64,000 nt of DNA from Dipetalonema caudispina. Its lineage: Eukaryota > Nematoda > Chromadorea > Rhabditida > Onchocercidae. A program made the position numbers and the translations under genes. The stretch lies in NCBI GenBank assembly GCA_013365325.1, contig JABVXV010000003.1:62001-126000 (forward strand), in the 5' to 3' direction. The notes under the pieces were generated by a model. It had not been told where the DNA came from. It saw only the letters and a list, made by a program, of their open reading frames with translations, and did not search any database. Below are positions 52,906-64,000 of the stretch, in pieces; the stretch's first letter is position 1, and each line of letters starts with the position of its first letter.

Positions 52906-55115
52906 ACATTTGGAAAATTTTCTCTTTCATGCTAATTGTCAAGTTATACAGCTGAATTTCAGATTTTCAAAATCGTCATTCAGCATTTAATTCCTTTTTC
53001 TTTTAAGATGGCAAGAAAGTTTAGGCCAAAGATCGATGAACTTTTGACATTACAGCGAAATTTATTCATACATTTTCTTTTTGTTGATATTTTGAAGAAT
53101 TTTTTTAAGACGAAACTTTGTTTCGTATCTCTGTTAAAAGTTGGTGACAAAGAGGGATTTTTCTTGTTGGAAAATTTGCATATTTCTGCTATGACTATTT
53201 TTCCTGAAATGTTCTTGTTGAGCCTTTCATTCTGTTTTCATTGCTACAGTTTTCGTTATTAATTAGAATGGTTTTTGCTTACTGTCAAGTCTTTGGGTCA
53301 ATTTTTGGAAAGAAATTAATTCAACTTTCCGCAGCTATAGGCAGCTTTTTTAAGCTCTTTCAGTAAATATGCAAAACTTTTGATGTTAATTTTCACTTGA
53401 ATTGACATAAATTTTTTCCAATAGGACATCTTTTCAGCATACCATCCGTCTTTTCGTGCAAAACGGCTCTCCAATGTACCTTCTGCAGTATGTTGAGATG
53501 TAAATGTCCTTTTGCGCTTCAACTACTTCATATCTCTTTACAGCCAAGATTTTGCAATTCTTCAAATCTTTATGGAAAACTGTAATTTGCAGTGTAGTTG
53601 TTCATGAATATGCTACTATGCTTATTTCGGTTGCTACAATCTTAACTTATAAATTATAAATTAATGTTCATTTATTATATGCATAAACACTGGAAAAGCT
53701 ATGAATATACTAGATTTTTTTGTTTTGTTTATTATTATTTTTTACCAATCATAAGATCGCCTAAAAGTTTGTTCGGATTAAAAGTAAGCTTAAGACTTAA
53801 AGGATTCCAGACAAAGCAGTTCACCAGAATTATTATACAGGTGATAGGAGATTGAGAGCATGAAGATTTTGCTCCTTAGAGATCACATATGCATTTGAAG
53901 GTGTCGTCAGTGGAAAAAAACATCATCTGCTCCTTGCTATAAAAGTTCCATAAGCAAAGTGCTGAGCACAATATAAAGCCAATTAGGCTCGAAATGTTCA
54001 GTTATAAAATAAAATTGATAGGAAATAGTCTAGCATTATAAGTTCGTTACCATATCCCTTTTATATCTATCAAACTTGGTGACCACTGTTTTCTTTTTTT
54101 TGATACTATATTAAATGATGGGAGGATTGTTAGGGATGAAAGGACGATTTTTTGATATGTATTTGAAAAAGAAATAGACAATGGTTTAATGTGGTATTAC
54201 TAGCAAGAGATAGCTGATTGTGGTCCAGAATATGTAAATCTATCTTTACAAAGGCTGTCAGTGTTGGCCAGGGGAACATTGGAGGAGCTAAGCATCATTT
54301 ACATCAGCCATTTTGATGTTTAATTATAGAATATTGGCTGATGGATTTGATTCAGTAAAGAAAGCCATTTCAGCCAAAAAATTGTTCACTTTAACCAATG
54401 TGAATGTTTCTTACGTATTTTTTCTTTTATTTCAACGGATCAAATTTGATCACTTTACACAGGATTAAATCGTCTTACACGGTACTAAATTTTGATAATT
54501 AAGATGAGAGATAATTGAAACGAAAAAAATAATAAATAATTAAAAATGAAAAAAATTAATGTTCAATTTGTTCCAACAATGATTATTCGCAGTATTTATT
54601 GATAGCGAGTGGTGAATGAAGTCATTTTCAATAAGACATTATTTTATGGGAAAGATCTTTTTCTGATCACCATGACAACACACTGTTTTCTGGATATAAA
54701 TTAGAAATGAGGCATCATATATCCTGCTTTAGGCTAGACATCACTAGCTGAAGCCTTTGATATCCATCAGTATCCTTAAATTTTAATCTCCCATCTTTGA
54801 TCATAATATTTGGAAAAACTTCCAGATCTTATTTATTTTTCTTGCGATCTTTCAGTGCATTCGCAAATACAGTAGTAGCATAGAAATGAGGAAAGATGTT
54901 CAATGTTTAGTTTTGAAGAAGTGCTAAACTTCACAAGAAAAGTTTCCAATAAAGTATATATCTTCTAAATTTCAGAGTCAGTTTTACATAAGATGAAGTT
55001 TGGTTAATCTTCAACTCAATCACGCGTATTCATCCTAGTCCGAATTGTGGAAGAAATCTAACAAGTTGCAGTAATTTCGGCTTGTAACAAATAGTTGTGA
55101 TATCTGGACGATACA
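52906..55115. other. Intergenic
   Basis: It contains the FERM-gene 3' UTR and the upstream region of the DHHC gene. Open frames on both strands (for example 53316-53522 minus) lack splice context or recognisable similarity. Confidence 0.55.
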
Positions 55116-57498
55116 ATGAAGACTTGTCCTGCCAATCTTGCAGTAATTTGGAGATGGTCCCGTAACAGAGAAATGCAGCCACAACGACGACGTCGTAATG
55201 GCTGGACTTGGCCTCCATCATTTTTACAACTACTTTTCTGGGTAACAATACCCGTCCTAGCTTCGAGTACCGCATTTTTGCTCATGCCATTGCACATATT
55301 ATACGCTCCTATTGCCGTATTGATGGGAACAATATGGCTTGTGTTGCAAATCATTGTATTGACATGTATCGATCCGGCAGTGAGCAATTTACGGAAAAGC
55401 CAAGCCCCAGCATATTTCGATGCTAGCAAGCATGAACATGTTATCGAGAATCTCTTCTGTAATATATGCCTAATTAATGTGTTAGCAACTTTTTATTGCT
55501 CCATAAAATTAATGCAAATTTTTCTCATTTTTAAACTTTTTCTCGAAGAAACAATACTTTATAAAATGAGTCAGCAAATTTTGAAATATACTCTTTAATT
55601 CCAAAAAATGCTGGTATAATAGTTTCATTAGATGAATAACAATGTAATTGTTAAACTATTTGCATACACTTACATATTATAATAAGGATAAAGTAATTAA
55701 GTATAATGATGCATGCACTTGTATAAATGAGTTTTACGTTTTAAATCTATCCCATAAATTACTTCTAGTAAGTATGGCTGATTTGCTTATTAATTTATGA
55801 TTGAAAATGCATTTATTATTGTTAATTTACAGTGATCCTACTTGTAAACATTGCCGACAGTGTAACAAATGTATATCTGGCTTTGATCATCACTGCAAAT
55901 GGCTCAACAATTGCATTGGTGCGGTAAATTACAGGCTAGTTTCCCAAAAAATTTAATAGATTTCTGAAATTAAATTTCTTTTTTTTGAGGAAAACAAAGA
56001 GAAAGGGAAAATGGAAACGGAGGGTGATTTTTGTCGGCACTCTTTAATTTATTATGCAAATGTCTATCCATTTCTGATTTATTTAATTCGGAAACTTCTT
56101 TGATTTAACGAAAAAAATCTGGACAAAGATCGCTGATATTTTAAATCCATCTGAAACTTATCATCTGAATCTTCTCAACCATTCAGCAACATGATGTATT
56201 TCACAAACACTATTACTACTTTTAGGTTATTTTTGTTATTAGTGCTGTCGGTGTGCTTTATATCAGCCCTCATATCAACGTGTTTGATTGTATTTGCAAC
56301 GGTATCGTTTATCAACATTGGATTACTTCCAGATACAGGTAAAGTATTTCGTTTCTTCAATAATTTACAACATTTCAGTAGTTCGAATGTTTTTGCTTGG
56401 ATTATATGGCACGCTAATTGCATATTTTATAGAGAGAGTAAGAATTAATAAATTTATGAAATCAACAGATGAGAATAGAAAACGTTTTAAATATTTAATG
56501 TTTTCATAAAAAAAAAGAAAAAAAAAAATAAAAGCAAAAGGAGAATTAAAAGAAAAATTGTATTTCAGATAAGTTGCCAATAAAATTGATGTTATGGCGA
56601 GGTTTATGCTTTGCTGCTTCTGTCCCATACATCATTGTAGCGATTTTGTGCGCACATTTGCTCTATTTCCATTACAAATTATGTCAGTTAATGAAAATAA
56701 TTTTTTAAGAATTGTTTAGTTCCAAAAAAGATTGGGTTGATTTCATCGATGAGAACAATTCATTGTTTGTGTATCATTTTATAAGTATATCTATCATTGT
56801 AGGGCAGCGTGGTATGACAACATATCATTTCATACGGATTAATAGAAAATGCAAGGTATGTTTATTATTTTCAAATGAAATAAGGATTGTATTTACAAAA
56901 ATATCATTCATTTTTACCATCGCCTTGTATTTATATGACGAAGAAACGTTTCGGAAGAGAAGTTTACTATTTAGATGCACTTATGTCAGTGATACAATTT
57001 ATGATTGTTTGATAAATTCTTTTATTTCATATATCAAATAGTAGCTTATAACGAAATAAAAGATAATCATATTCATCTCTGATACCTATTCCTTTCTTTT
57101 GAGTGCTATAAACAGAGAATGATAACAGAATACATGGTAGACATAAATTGTTAAACCAAAATTTAATATTTTGTTTCGCATTCATGAAAAAATTACTTTT
57201 ATTGGCATTATGCAAAATGTAAGATATAAGGTATGTTTTGTTTCTAAAGTTGAAAATCCTGTTAATTCGTTTAGAGTTCTGTGCAACTGATTTACATTTT
57301 ATCCAGGATAATCAGCAGCAGCAACAGGAGAAGAACTTATCAATGAATGTTAACGCAATACCTGGTTTGGCACCTCTCGAGAAAACCGGCTCCAAACTGA
57401 GCGTCATTAAATCGAGAGCTGTTCATGACTCTAACATTGATAATCCATATGTCTCTTTCACATTTCAAGAAAATCTTACAAATAATAGACTGAAATGA
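55116..57498 (+). CDS. DHHC-type protein S-acyltransferase, ZDHHC1/ZDHHC11 family
   Basis: Six exons: 55116-55480, 55833-55934, 56226-56338, 56569-56682, 56803-56855 and 57307-57498 (TGA), giving 312 residues. The N-terminus [19 protein letters not shown] matches the ZDHHC1 opening RRNGWSWPP..LQ. Two membrane segments follow (residues about 43-90), then [22 protein letters not shown], and the cysteine-rich domain [20 protein letters not shown]. The DHHC catalytic motif is at residues 140-143 and Cys143 is the expected acyl carrier. TM3 starts at about 157 ([15 protein letters not shown]), TM4 at about 204 ([16 protein letters not shown]). Such enzymes transfer palmitate to cysteines of membrane proteins at the ER or Golgi. 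Two oddities: the conserved TTxE after TM4 reads TTYH (237-240), and the second intron has a GC donor (CAG|GCTAGT at 55935). The tail holds a glutamine run. A polyadenylation signal is at 57564-57569. Confidence 0.9.
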
Positions 57499-58869
57499 TA
57501 TAAAGTTGTTCAATTCTTACTTCATTTTATGCACCCTTTGAGAAACTAAAGCGCTAATTTTATAATAAAAGGTTGTATTATGAATAGAATCGAAAAGTTA
57601 CAGATGAATTTCAATGTTACAAATAGAAAGAATGAGATAAAAATTTTACAGTTATCATTTTAAGTTGAATCACGATTTACTATTTCAGGTTGAGCCTGTT
57701 TACATTTTTATGGCCAATGATTTCTAAGCCGCCATTTTTGCAGGCTACATTTGTTACATTATTTGTTTATTATTATAGATTTGATGAGCTTAATATCGAT
57801 ATTCTTCTTTCTTGCGATGAATGTTATATCTCTTTCACATTCCAAACAAGTTTTTGCTAATAATGGATTTAAATTAATGTATATACTACGGATAATACTT
57901 GGCTGATTTCATAAACGCTTCATTTTTTTTGTTATGTTCTAGTTATATTCTCATCTAAGCTTACATCATCAACGCTAAGGTTGACAAGCAACGTTCATAT
58001 CGTAAGTGGATGGTGAGAGAGAATCTTTTAAACTGTTTCACTTTTCACTATATCAAATACAGGTAATTGTGATGCCCTGAAGAGTGCAGGTAACATTCTC
58101 TCTTGGTTTATCATTTCCAGTATCGATGTGAAAATAAATTGAGTGCGAATGTGAAATCTGTTGAAAATCTCCAAGGATGGCGGTAAGTGTGCCTCTTATT
58201 AATTGCAATATAAATTAGCCATCGGATTAAGGCAGAGAGAATAATACGGCAAAGTAGCAGAGAATGTTGTAAAAGATATATTATAGCAGAATATAAGGTA
58301 ACTGTTCCCGGTGAGATTTTTAAATAAACAAACGAAAACCTGGAAGAAAAGAAAAGAAAAGCGTTGAAAAGTTCTCTGAAGTCAGTGTCACCATCATCAT
58401 TCCCTTCCCGATCGGCTAATATTGGAACCTCGTTCTCTTGAAATCTTTGAAGAGAGAGAGAGAGAGAGAGAGAGAGGAAGAAAGATTGTAAGATAAGTTG
58501 GTTGCTTTCTAAATATTGAATAGGATGAGGCATAGTAGAGAATATGAATTGCAAATTCGTACATATAACAGTGCAAGCATCGAGAATTGTGTGCCTGAAA
58601 AAGTTGTAGGAATAGAATAGAAAGAGAAGTGATGTGATCCAAATCTGAGTGGGTGGACAAAGGAAATAGCAAAGGGAAGAAGAGGGTTCAACCCCATTCC
58701 TATATCATTTCGCCTCTTCTCTTTCAATACTTCAATCATCAGAAATCTAATCTAACCTACGAAGTGATACAACTAATGAATCAACCTTAAATATAATTGA
58801 AGTGCCGCCAATCAATTCGAAAGTATTTTGCCTCTTTTCTATGACTTAAGTTGCTACAATTACTATACA
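57499..58869. other. Intergenic
   Basis: It holds the DHHC-gene 3' UTR and the upstream region of the LRR gene, including a (GA)n tract. Overlapping minus-strand frames across the GA tract are low-complexity artefacts. Confidence 0.55.
58449..58476. repeat. (GA)14 microsatellite
   Basis: An uninterrupted GA tract about 400 bp upstream of the LRR-gene start. GA tracts of this kind can sit in promoters, but there is no direct evidence here. Confidence 0.9.
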
Positions 58870-61509
58870 ATGATTACCTTAAGAAACTGTGTATTTCTGT
58901 TATTTTTGGCTGTAAATGCTCAACGAAGTCAATTTGATGTGAATTGTCCACTGTTATGTCACTGTAACAAAACTGCGATAGAATGTCGTCATACAAAGAT
59001 CCAAGGTAGTGAAATGTTCTTGAATATACGTCCGGAAGCATATCCGGATTTGGATACTATAGCTGTCACTGGGAATATTATTGGAGATTTAGCTGGTTCG
59101 AATATTTTCGGTGTTAATGTTACTCATCGTTTTGTATCCTTAGTTAATTTATCTGATAATGCTATTAGCGCCATTGATTCATACACTTTTCGTGGCTTAC
59201 CAGCAGTGGAATATTTCTATCTACATGATAATGCAATCGAACGAATTGGTGCTGATCCATTCCGGTCAGTTTTTTTTTTTTTTTTTGTTTTGTTTTCATA
59301 ACTTATAACATCCCGATCTGGTCTAAATTTTTTCCAAATATTTTAAGAATTTTTGGAAATTTCAAATTTTTCGATTTCTAGTTTAGGAGCAGTTCTTTAA
59401 ATTTTAGATCTCAAGAATTATTTTTTTATCATAAATTCATTTTTTTCCTCTGATCGAAAAGAAAATGTTATTTCAATTGTCAGTAATTACCACTCTCTTA
59501 GTTTCCAAATCCCATTCATTTTTGTAATTTGACCATTCCAGATGAATGCAAATTTTAATAACGAAAAATGAGCTTCGTTTATTTGAAGTAGAATTTAAAC
59601 AGTTTAATGAACAATTTAAGTAGTAATCTTTAGTTACTTGAAATACAGAGTTACACTCTTTGCATAGGTTGAGCTTTAGAAAGTTTGCTGAAAATGTAGG
59701 TAAAACTAGAGAAGAACATTAAGAATGAAACTAAACATTTATTGCCCATTCTTTTTCAGTTCATGGATAAAATGAAATATTCTCCTTTCTTCCATTATAT
59801 CTACAACGTAAAATGTTGCAATCCGTTTTTTTTTCTTTCTAATTCTGAGCTTTCCATTTCTTTGACGATGAACTTAAGTTGTCTTCGCTATTGTATTAAA
59901 CGATTTTAGATAATTCCCCTTTAATTATTGAAATTTCTGAGATAGTGAAAATAGGTCACTGTTCATGAAGTTCCATTGATAAACTTAATTGAAATCCTCG
60001 AAATTCTGACAATCATTTTGCTTAATTCTTATGTGAAAATGTAAACTCTTTCGTAGAGGGAGTTATACAAAATTTGAAAGTGCAGTACTTTGATACTTGA
60101 ACCTATATATTTGTTTGGACTTGTGTAATCGATATTAAATTTAAATTTTCTACTATTTTTATGAAATGACTTCATAGCATAGAGAAATCAGCAAGAAATT
60201 GACCTTCAATTTGACATCCCGCTTCGAGAAAAATATCGGGAGCGTTAGACATTTGACGGTTTGACAATGTTTCCAAATTACTATAATATAACGATATACT
60301 TTGACATGTGAAGGTAAAGGTCAAGGTCCCATGCTTGTCTTGCAAACCTACTTTATATTATCTAGAAACTTTTTCCATATGTTTACATATCTCATATTTG
60401 CCTACAGCTTCAATTTTCACTTTTTGCTTGAAAGTTTTCAGATGGAATGTGCGTTTACGAGTTCTGGATATATCAAATTTTTTCTCACCAACAGTATCAC
60501 TTGTTGAACGACCGCGCTTGTTGGCTAATACGTTTGCTGGTTCTGTAAATGAATTTAATGATTTACAGGAATTAATTGTACGTGATAATGGTTTAACTGA
60601 AATATTGTCTGACACGTTTTGCAAGGTAATTTCGATTAATAAAGTGAAGCATGCAAATAAAAGTTTCAATTTCGTCAATTACAAATTTTTTTTTGGTTTA
60701 TATAAATTATCGGTTCATTAATGCTAAGTTAATTTGGTAAATTTTAATGAAAATAAATATTTGGTTGTGATATTCCGTTGTTAAAAACGCAGTAAATGTT
60801 TCATTTCAGTTGAATGGCTTAATTCGATTACACCTCTCCGGTAATAAGATAAAAAAATTCGACGTTAAATCGGATTGCTTACGAAATCTTAATGTATTGG
60901 ATCTCTCCGGAAATGAATTGTTTACATTATCCATCCATCTCTGGGAAGTTCTTCCCAGTCTAACAACGATTGATATTTCTTCAAACCCCCTGAACTGCGA
61001 TTGCGACATTATGCCAGCCATCAAAGAATTATCAAGAAGTCCGACATCTTCCCTCAATCAGGTAAAATTACTTGCAAACTGATTTCATGAAGTAAATTTG
61101 ACACCTCTTGTTTCACCAATCTACGATCAGAAAAGTCCCTTACCACATCTTCTAAACTGTTTTAATGATATTGTCAGTACGCTGAGTCGTTTACTTGACT
61201 CCGTAATAAATAATACTACTTTTCTTATTTCCATGGTTAACCGAATTAATCCATTTTTAGGGTTTTGCGATCTGTGCGGCACCAGAATCACGTAAAGGTC
61301 AAAATATCTTCGAGATTCCAGATTTTGCATGTAAAAGTAATCATCGATTTGTATATTGGACTTTATTTGTCGTGCTACTCTGTGCAGCTATGATTTTTTG
61401 TCGCATGTATCGCAACCGTATCAAATTACGGCACTTATCGCTTATTGCCGGCTACAGTAAGCTTGAAGGAGAGAATGAACAGATTGCTAATAGTCCACAG
61501 TTTGTGTAA
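58870..61509 (+). CDS. Leucine-rich-repeat single-pass membrane protein, TPBG/5T4-like
   Basis: Four phase-consistent exons: 58870-59264, 60442-60625, 60810-61061 and 61261-61509 (TAA), giving 359 residues. The Met at 58870 starts a clean signal peptide (MITLRNCVFLLFLAVNAQ). A cysteine-rich LRR N-cap follows (CPLLCHCNKTAIEC), then repeats such as LVNLSDNAISAIDSYTFRGL, YFYLHDNAIERI, LQELIVRDNGLTEI, LIRLHLSGNKIKKF and LNVLDLSGNEL. The C-cap is NPLNCDCD...C. One membrane helix lies near residues 307-326 (YWTLFVVLLCAAMIFC), then a basic stop-transfer (RMYRNRIKLR) and a short cytoplasmic tail. Architecture and the ANTFAGSV...LQELIV segment between repeats resemble trophoblast glycoprotein (TPBG), a Wnt-modulating surface protein; other small LRR membrane proteins are possible. 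Many N-glycosylation sequons are present (for example NKT, NVT, NLS). A polyadenylation signal AATAAA is 43 bp past the stop (61552-61557). Confidence 0.88.
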
Positions 61510-62348
61510 AGTGAATTGTAATTAAAGATTTACGGTTTCATTTACTTCTCAAATAAAGTAAGAGTTATGAGTAAGTCCATAATTTTCAACATTTTAGATT
61601 GGATTGCTTTAAGTAAACTTTAGAAACACAACTAGACTGTCTTAAGCTAATACTGGAAGCTAAAAGAATGATGTAGACAGTAGTGATTTCTCAATATCCA
61701 ATTTACTACGGGATACTTTTTTTTGCTTATCTTCATAATATGCTTATCCCATTTAACTTTGTTAATAACTTTTCTGAAATTTACCAAATCTTCCAGTAAT
61801 TTTTCTATTTCTTTTCAATCACTGCCATCAATCAGTCATTACTTTACTTATTTTTATTTTGTTAACTTTCACTTTATTTCTTTTTGCTTTAGCAGCTTAC
61901 AGCGGTGCATTATGTAGTTCTTATTTCTTGTGCCTTTATTTTTAAATAATTGAAAGTTTATTAAATTTTTTAAAATTTCAGTAATTTTTTCATCTGTATT
62001 GTTAAAATATGATTTCGCATGAATAGTAAAGAAGTGAAAATTATTTCATTATTTGCTTGTTAACCTTTGTTAATTTTATGAGTTTTAGAACACTTACTGT
62101 TCGAATAATCCATTTGACCTTTAAAAAATTTGAAAAAAAAAAGGATATGTTTTGATGATTTACTGTGACGATAAATTCTGGTTATATATGTTGGTGCTAT
62201 ATTTTTATTGCATGTTTCACAACATTTTTATTGTTGTCTTGTGATATCCAATAAATTCTACGAAATTAAGTTCAATGGGAATATTAAAGATGTGGAAGTT
62301 TAGGAAGAGTTCAGATATTTCAAATAGTTAACAGTTGAACATATTGAG

Positions 62349-62368
62349 AAAAAAAAAAAAAAAAAAAA
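62349..62368. repeat. A homopolymer
   Basis: About 20 consecutive A residues in the gene-free stretch downstream of the LRR gene. Confidence 0.85.
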
Positions 62369-63895
62369 TACAGCACCGAAATCTTCACGTTGTCGATGGA
62401 CAGGAAGAGTAAGCGGAAGGAAGTATGTGGGTGCGGGAAAAGTGCCGATCTGTAATCAAATTGGCGATCTGCAACCAAACAGTAGTTTGTAGGGTGTTTT
62501 TTTGGTTCTAAATAACGAACTACATTCTCAGTGTTATCAGTATGAGCCGGAATAACTGGTTTCCCTGTTGTATCGGGTTGTATTGCATGTTTATCGTTTC
62601 TGTTCGGATCAGTCGTTTCATTTGTATAAGTTAATCTGGCACTTTTAAAGATGATCTATTTGCTTCTTTTTCAAAAGTTAAAATAGACCTTCTGCTCTGA
62701 ATATAATAATAGAATGCTTCCTGTGGTAGTAAAAAGTCCCTTTGATAAGTTGTCTCCGTAAAGAATGTGTTTATTTTCTTCAAACTAACCGCATTTCCCA
62801 ATTCCAAAATTTTTGATGATATTGCTGTGAAATTTAAATTAAAATCTTTTTTTTAATATGAGGGCGTCGGATTCCATTTCAACGCAACAATCAAAATTTT
62901 ATCTTCATCCAATTATATAAGATTAGTGGATTAAAGCTACCTGAATTCGACAATCCTTCCTTTGTTTTGAAATCTGGAAAGAATAGAAATCCACTAAAAG
63001 TGGCTATTTTCCAGCTTACTGCACACTTGCGATGTGTATCAGTCAAGAGAGAGCAATTAATATGAGAATTAATTGGCGACGCAGTTTTTTTCTCTTTCTT
63101 GAAATTATGTTTGTAACGATCAACCTTATCCCAAATGATTTTGTACAAGGATTTGCAGTTCAAACAACTGTTAAATAAATGGAATGATTTGGGTGCATCT
63201 GCATATCGCTACGTAAGATTCCAATGTGATCATTTCCGACGTACGTTTACGTTACTTACATCTTGATTATTCACAAAACGATATACAGAGTAACTAACGA
63301 AAGTAACGCAAATATGTTAAAGACGTCTGGAATGCAATTATATAAAACTTTAAGTGCAGAGCAAAGAATTGGATGATTTTTGGACATTTTCTTGTAAAAT
63401 TTCCTAAGGCAAAAAGTAACGCCTCCATTTTACTACTTCTTTTCTTAAACAATTCGGGACAATGACGACCAAAAAACATCGGCAGGAGAGAAGTCCCATA
63501 AAAAGTTACTTGCAATGAAGTATAATATAATAAATTAAATGTTTCATTGCTAAATGCTTTCGTTTCTACACTTTCCTTTGTCTTTCATTTTCTACTCTTC
63601 ACGACCTGAAAATAAAGAACCTCCGTCAAATGTGTTATTTTTATGCAGTTTGATCTGATTGCTTATTGAAGTGCTATTAGTCGAGCTATGCTTTGATCAA
63701 AACTTTTCTATCAACGAATTTTGTGCAATCCTATGAAAGCAATCGTATGTTAAATATTGACGAGCATTGATCTTTTCATGTCGTTCGAGCATTTTTCAGT
63801 TCTGATTGATTTTTGTAAAACTTGTACATTTCCGATGTTAAAAGAATTCGTGTATTTCATCAATCAAAAACTTAATGTTTTTCCTTTTTCTCTCT

Positions 63896-63896
<1 letters not shown>

Positions 63897-63936
<40 letters not shown>
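63897..63936. repeat. T40 homopolymer
   Basis: Forty consecutive T residues directly followed by GTATAG. The run would form an extreme polypyrimidine tract for a splice acceptor; it may also be inaccurately sized by sequencing. Confidence 0.9.
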
Positions 63937-63937
<1 letters not shown>

Positions 63938-63942
63938 TATAG

Positions 63943-64000
63943 GAAATGCAAATTATTAACGACATAAAAGTTTTACAAAAATTTTTTTGGGATGAAGATT
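63943..64000 (+). CDS. Possible exon start at the window edge
   Basis: After the T tract and TATAG the + strand frame EMQIINDIKVLQKFFWDED stays open to the window end. The acceptor and the charged, helix-like peptide suit an exon, but 19 codons cannot identify anything and the frame may be chance. Confidence 0.2.

Larger units (their letters stand above)
61510..63940. other. Gene-free stretch
   Basis: After the LRR-gene 3' UTR I see no supported exon. Minus-strand open frames at 62891-63163 and 63294-63515 lack any recognisable family or splice structure. An A run occupies about 62349-62368. Confidence 0.5.

Noticed and set aside
53316..53522. Minus-strand basic 68-residue frame
   Set aside because: It has a protein-like composition but no supporting splice structure, neighbours or known family.
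56356..56450. Extra exon encoding [17 protein letters not shown] in the DHHC gene
   Set aside because: It has a plausible acceptor, but including it breaks the phase with the next exon. Skipping it joins 56338 to 56569 in phase and matches the family.
58111..58739. Minus-strand frames of 76-147 residues
   Set aside because: They overlap in several frames across the GA tract and have no splice context or recognisable similarity.
62891..63515. Two minus-strand frames considered as transposase or gene relics
   Set aside because: No catalytic motif, terminal repeats or family resemblance could be recognised.
1..64000. tRNA genes, rRNA, CRISPR arrays, bacterial-type operons or Wolbachia insertions
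   Set aside because: I looked for B-box-like motifs, rRNA-like blocks, regularly spaced repeats and dense intronless coding. None was convincing by eye. A covariance-model search would be needed for tRNAs.

Overview
The window looks like nuclear DNA of a nematode, most likely a filarial (spirurid) worm. It is very AT-rich. The coding regions are cut into many short exons, and most introns end in the nematode-type acceptor TTTCAG or TTTTAG. The recognisable proteins are all animal families. I see no bacterial operons, no rRNA, no convincing tRNA and no CRISPR array. The genus is an inference from general character only.

Layout, with nearly all supported genes on the + strand: (1) 354-3743, the C-terminal part of a SCAPER homologue whose 5' part lies outside the window; (2) 4660-5004, an intronless gene for a small secreted cysteine-containing protein; (3) 5315-8371, an ataxin-10 homologue in ten exons; (4) 8905-9084, a possible small minus-strand protein; (5) 11436-15197, an F-box protein of the FBXO25/FBXO32 (atrogin-1) family in eight exons; (6) 16383-18879, a tetraspanin in six exons; (7) 18880-28507, 9.6 kb without a gene; (8) 28508-30700, a Ras-association-domain protein; (9) 30701-46215, 15.5 kb without an intact gene, holding what looks like a badly decayed BEL/Pao retrotransposon on the minus strand near 33.7-35.4 kb; (10) 46216-52905, a FERM protein of the FRMD3/FRMD5 type with a C-terminal membrane anchor, in fifteen exons; (11) 55116-57498, a DHHC palmitoyltransferase of the ZDHHC1/11 type in six exons; (12) 58870-61509, a leucine-rich-repeat membrane protein resembling TPBG/5T4; (13) 61510-64000, no supported gene except a possible exon start at the right edge.

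The genes do not form one pathway. Several are membrane or cortex proteins (tetraspanin, FERM, DHHC enzyme, LRR receptor-like), but that is probably chance linkage. Only the secreted-protein gene and the ataxin-10 gene are close enough (310 bp, same strand) to suggest a nematode operon. Exon boundaries were set by hand from splice signals, reading-frame phase and family similarity. Every junction in genes 3, 5, 6, 8, 10, 11 and 12 is phase-consistent. The SCAPER model has two unresolved joins. I found no clearly undescribed system. The best leads are a GC-AG intron and an altered TTxE motif in the DHHC gene, the lineage-specific secreted protein, the small minus-strand protein with atypical codon use, and the decayed retroelement.
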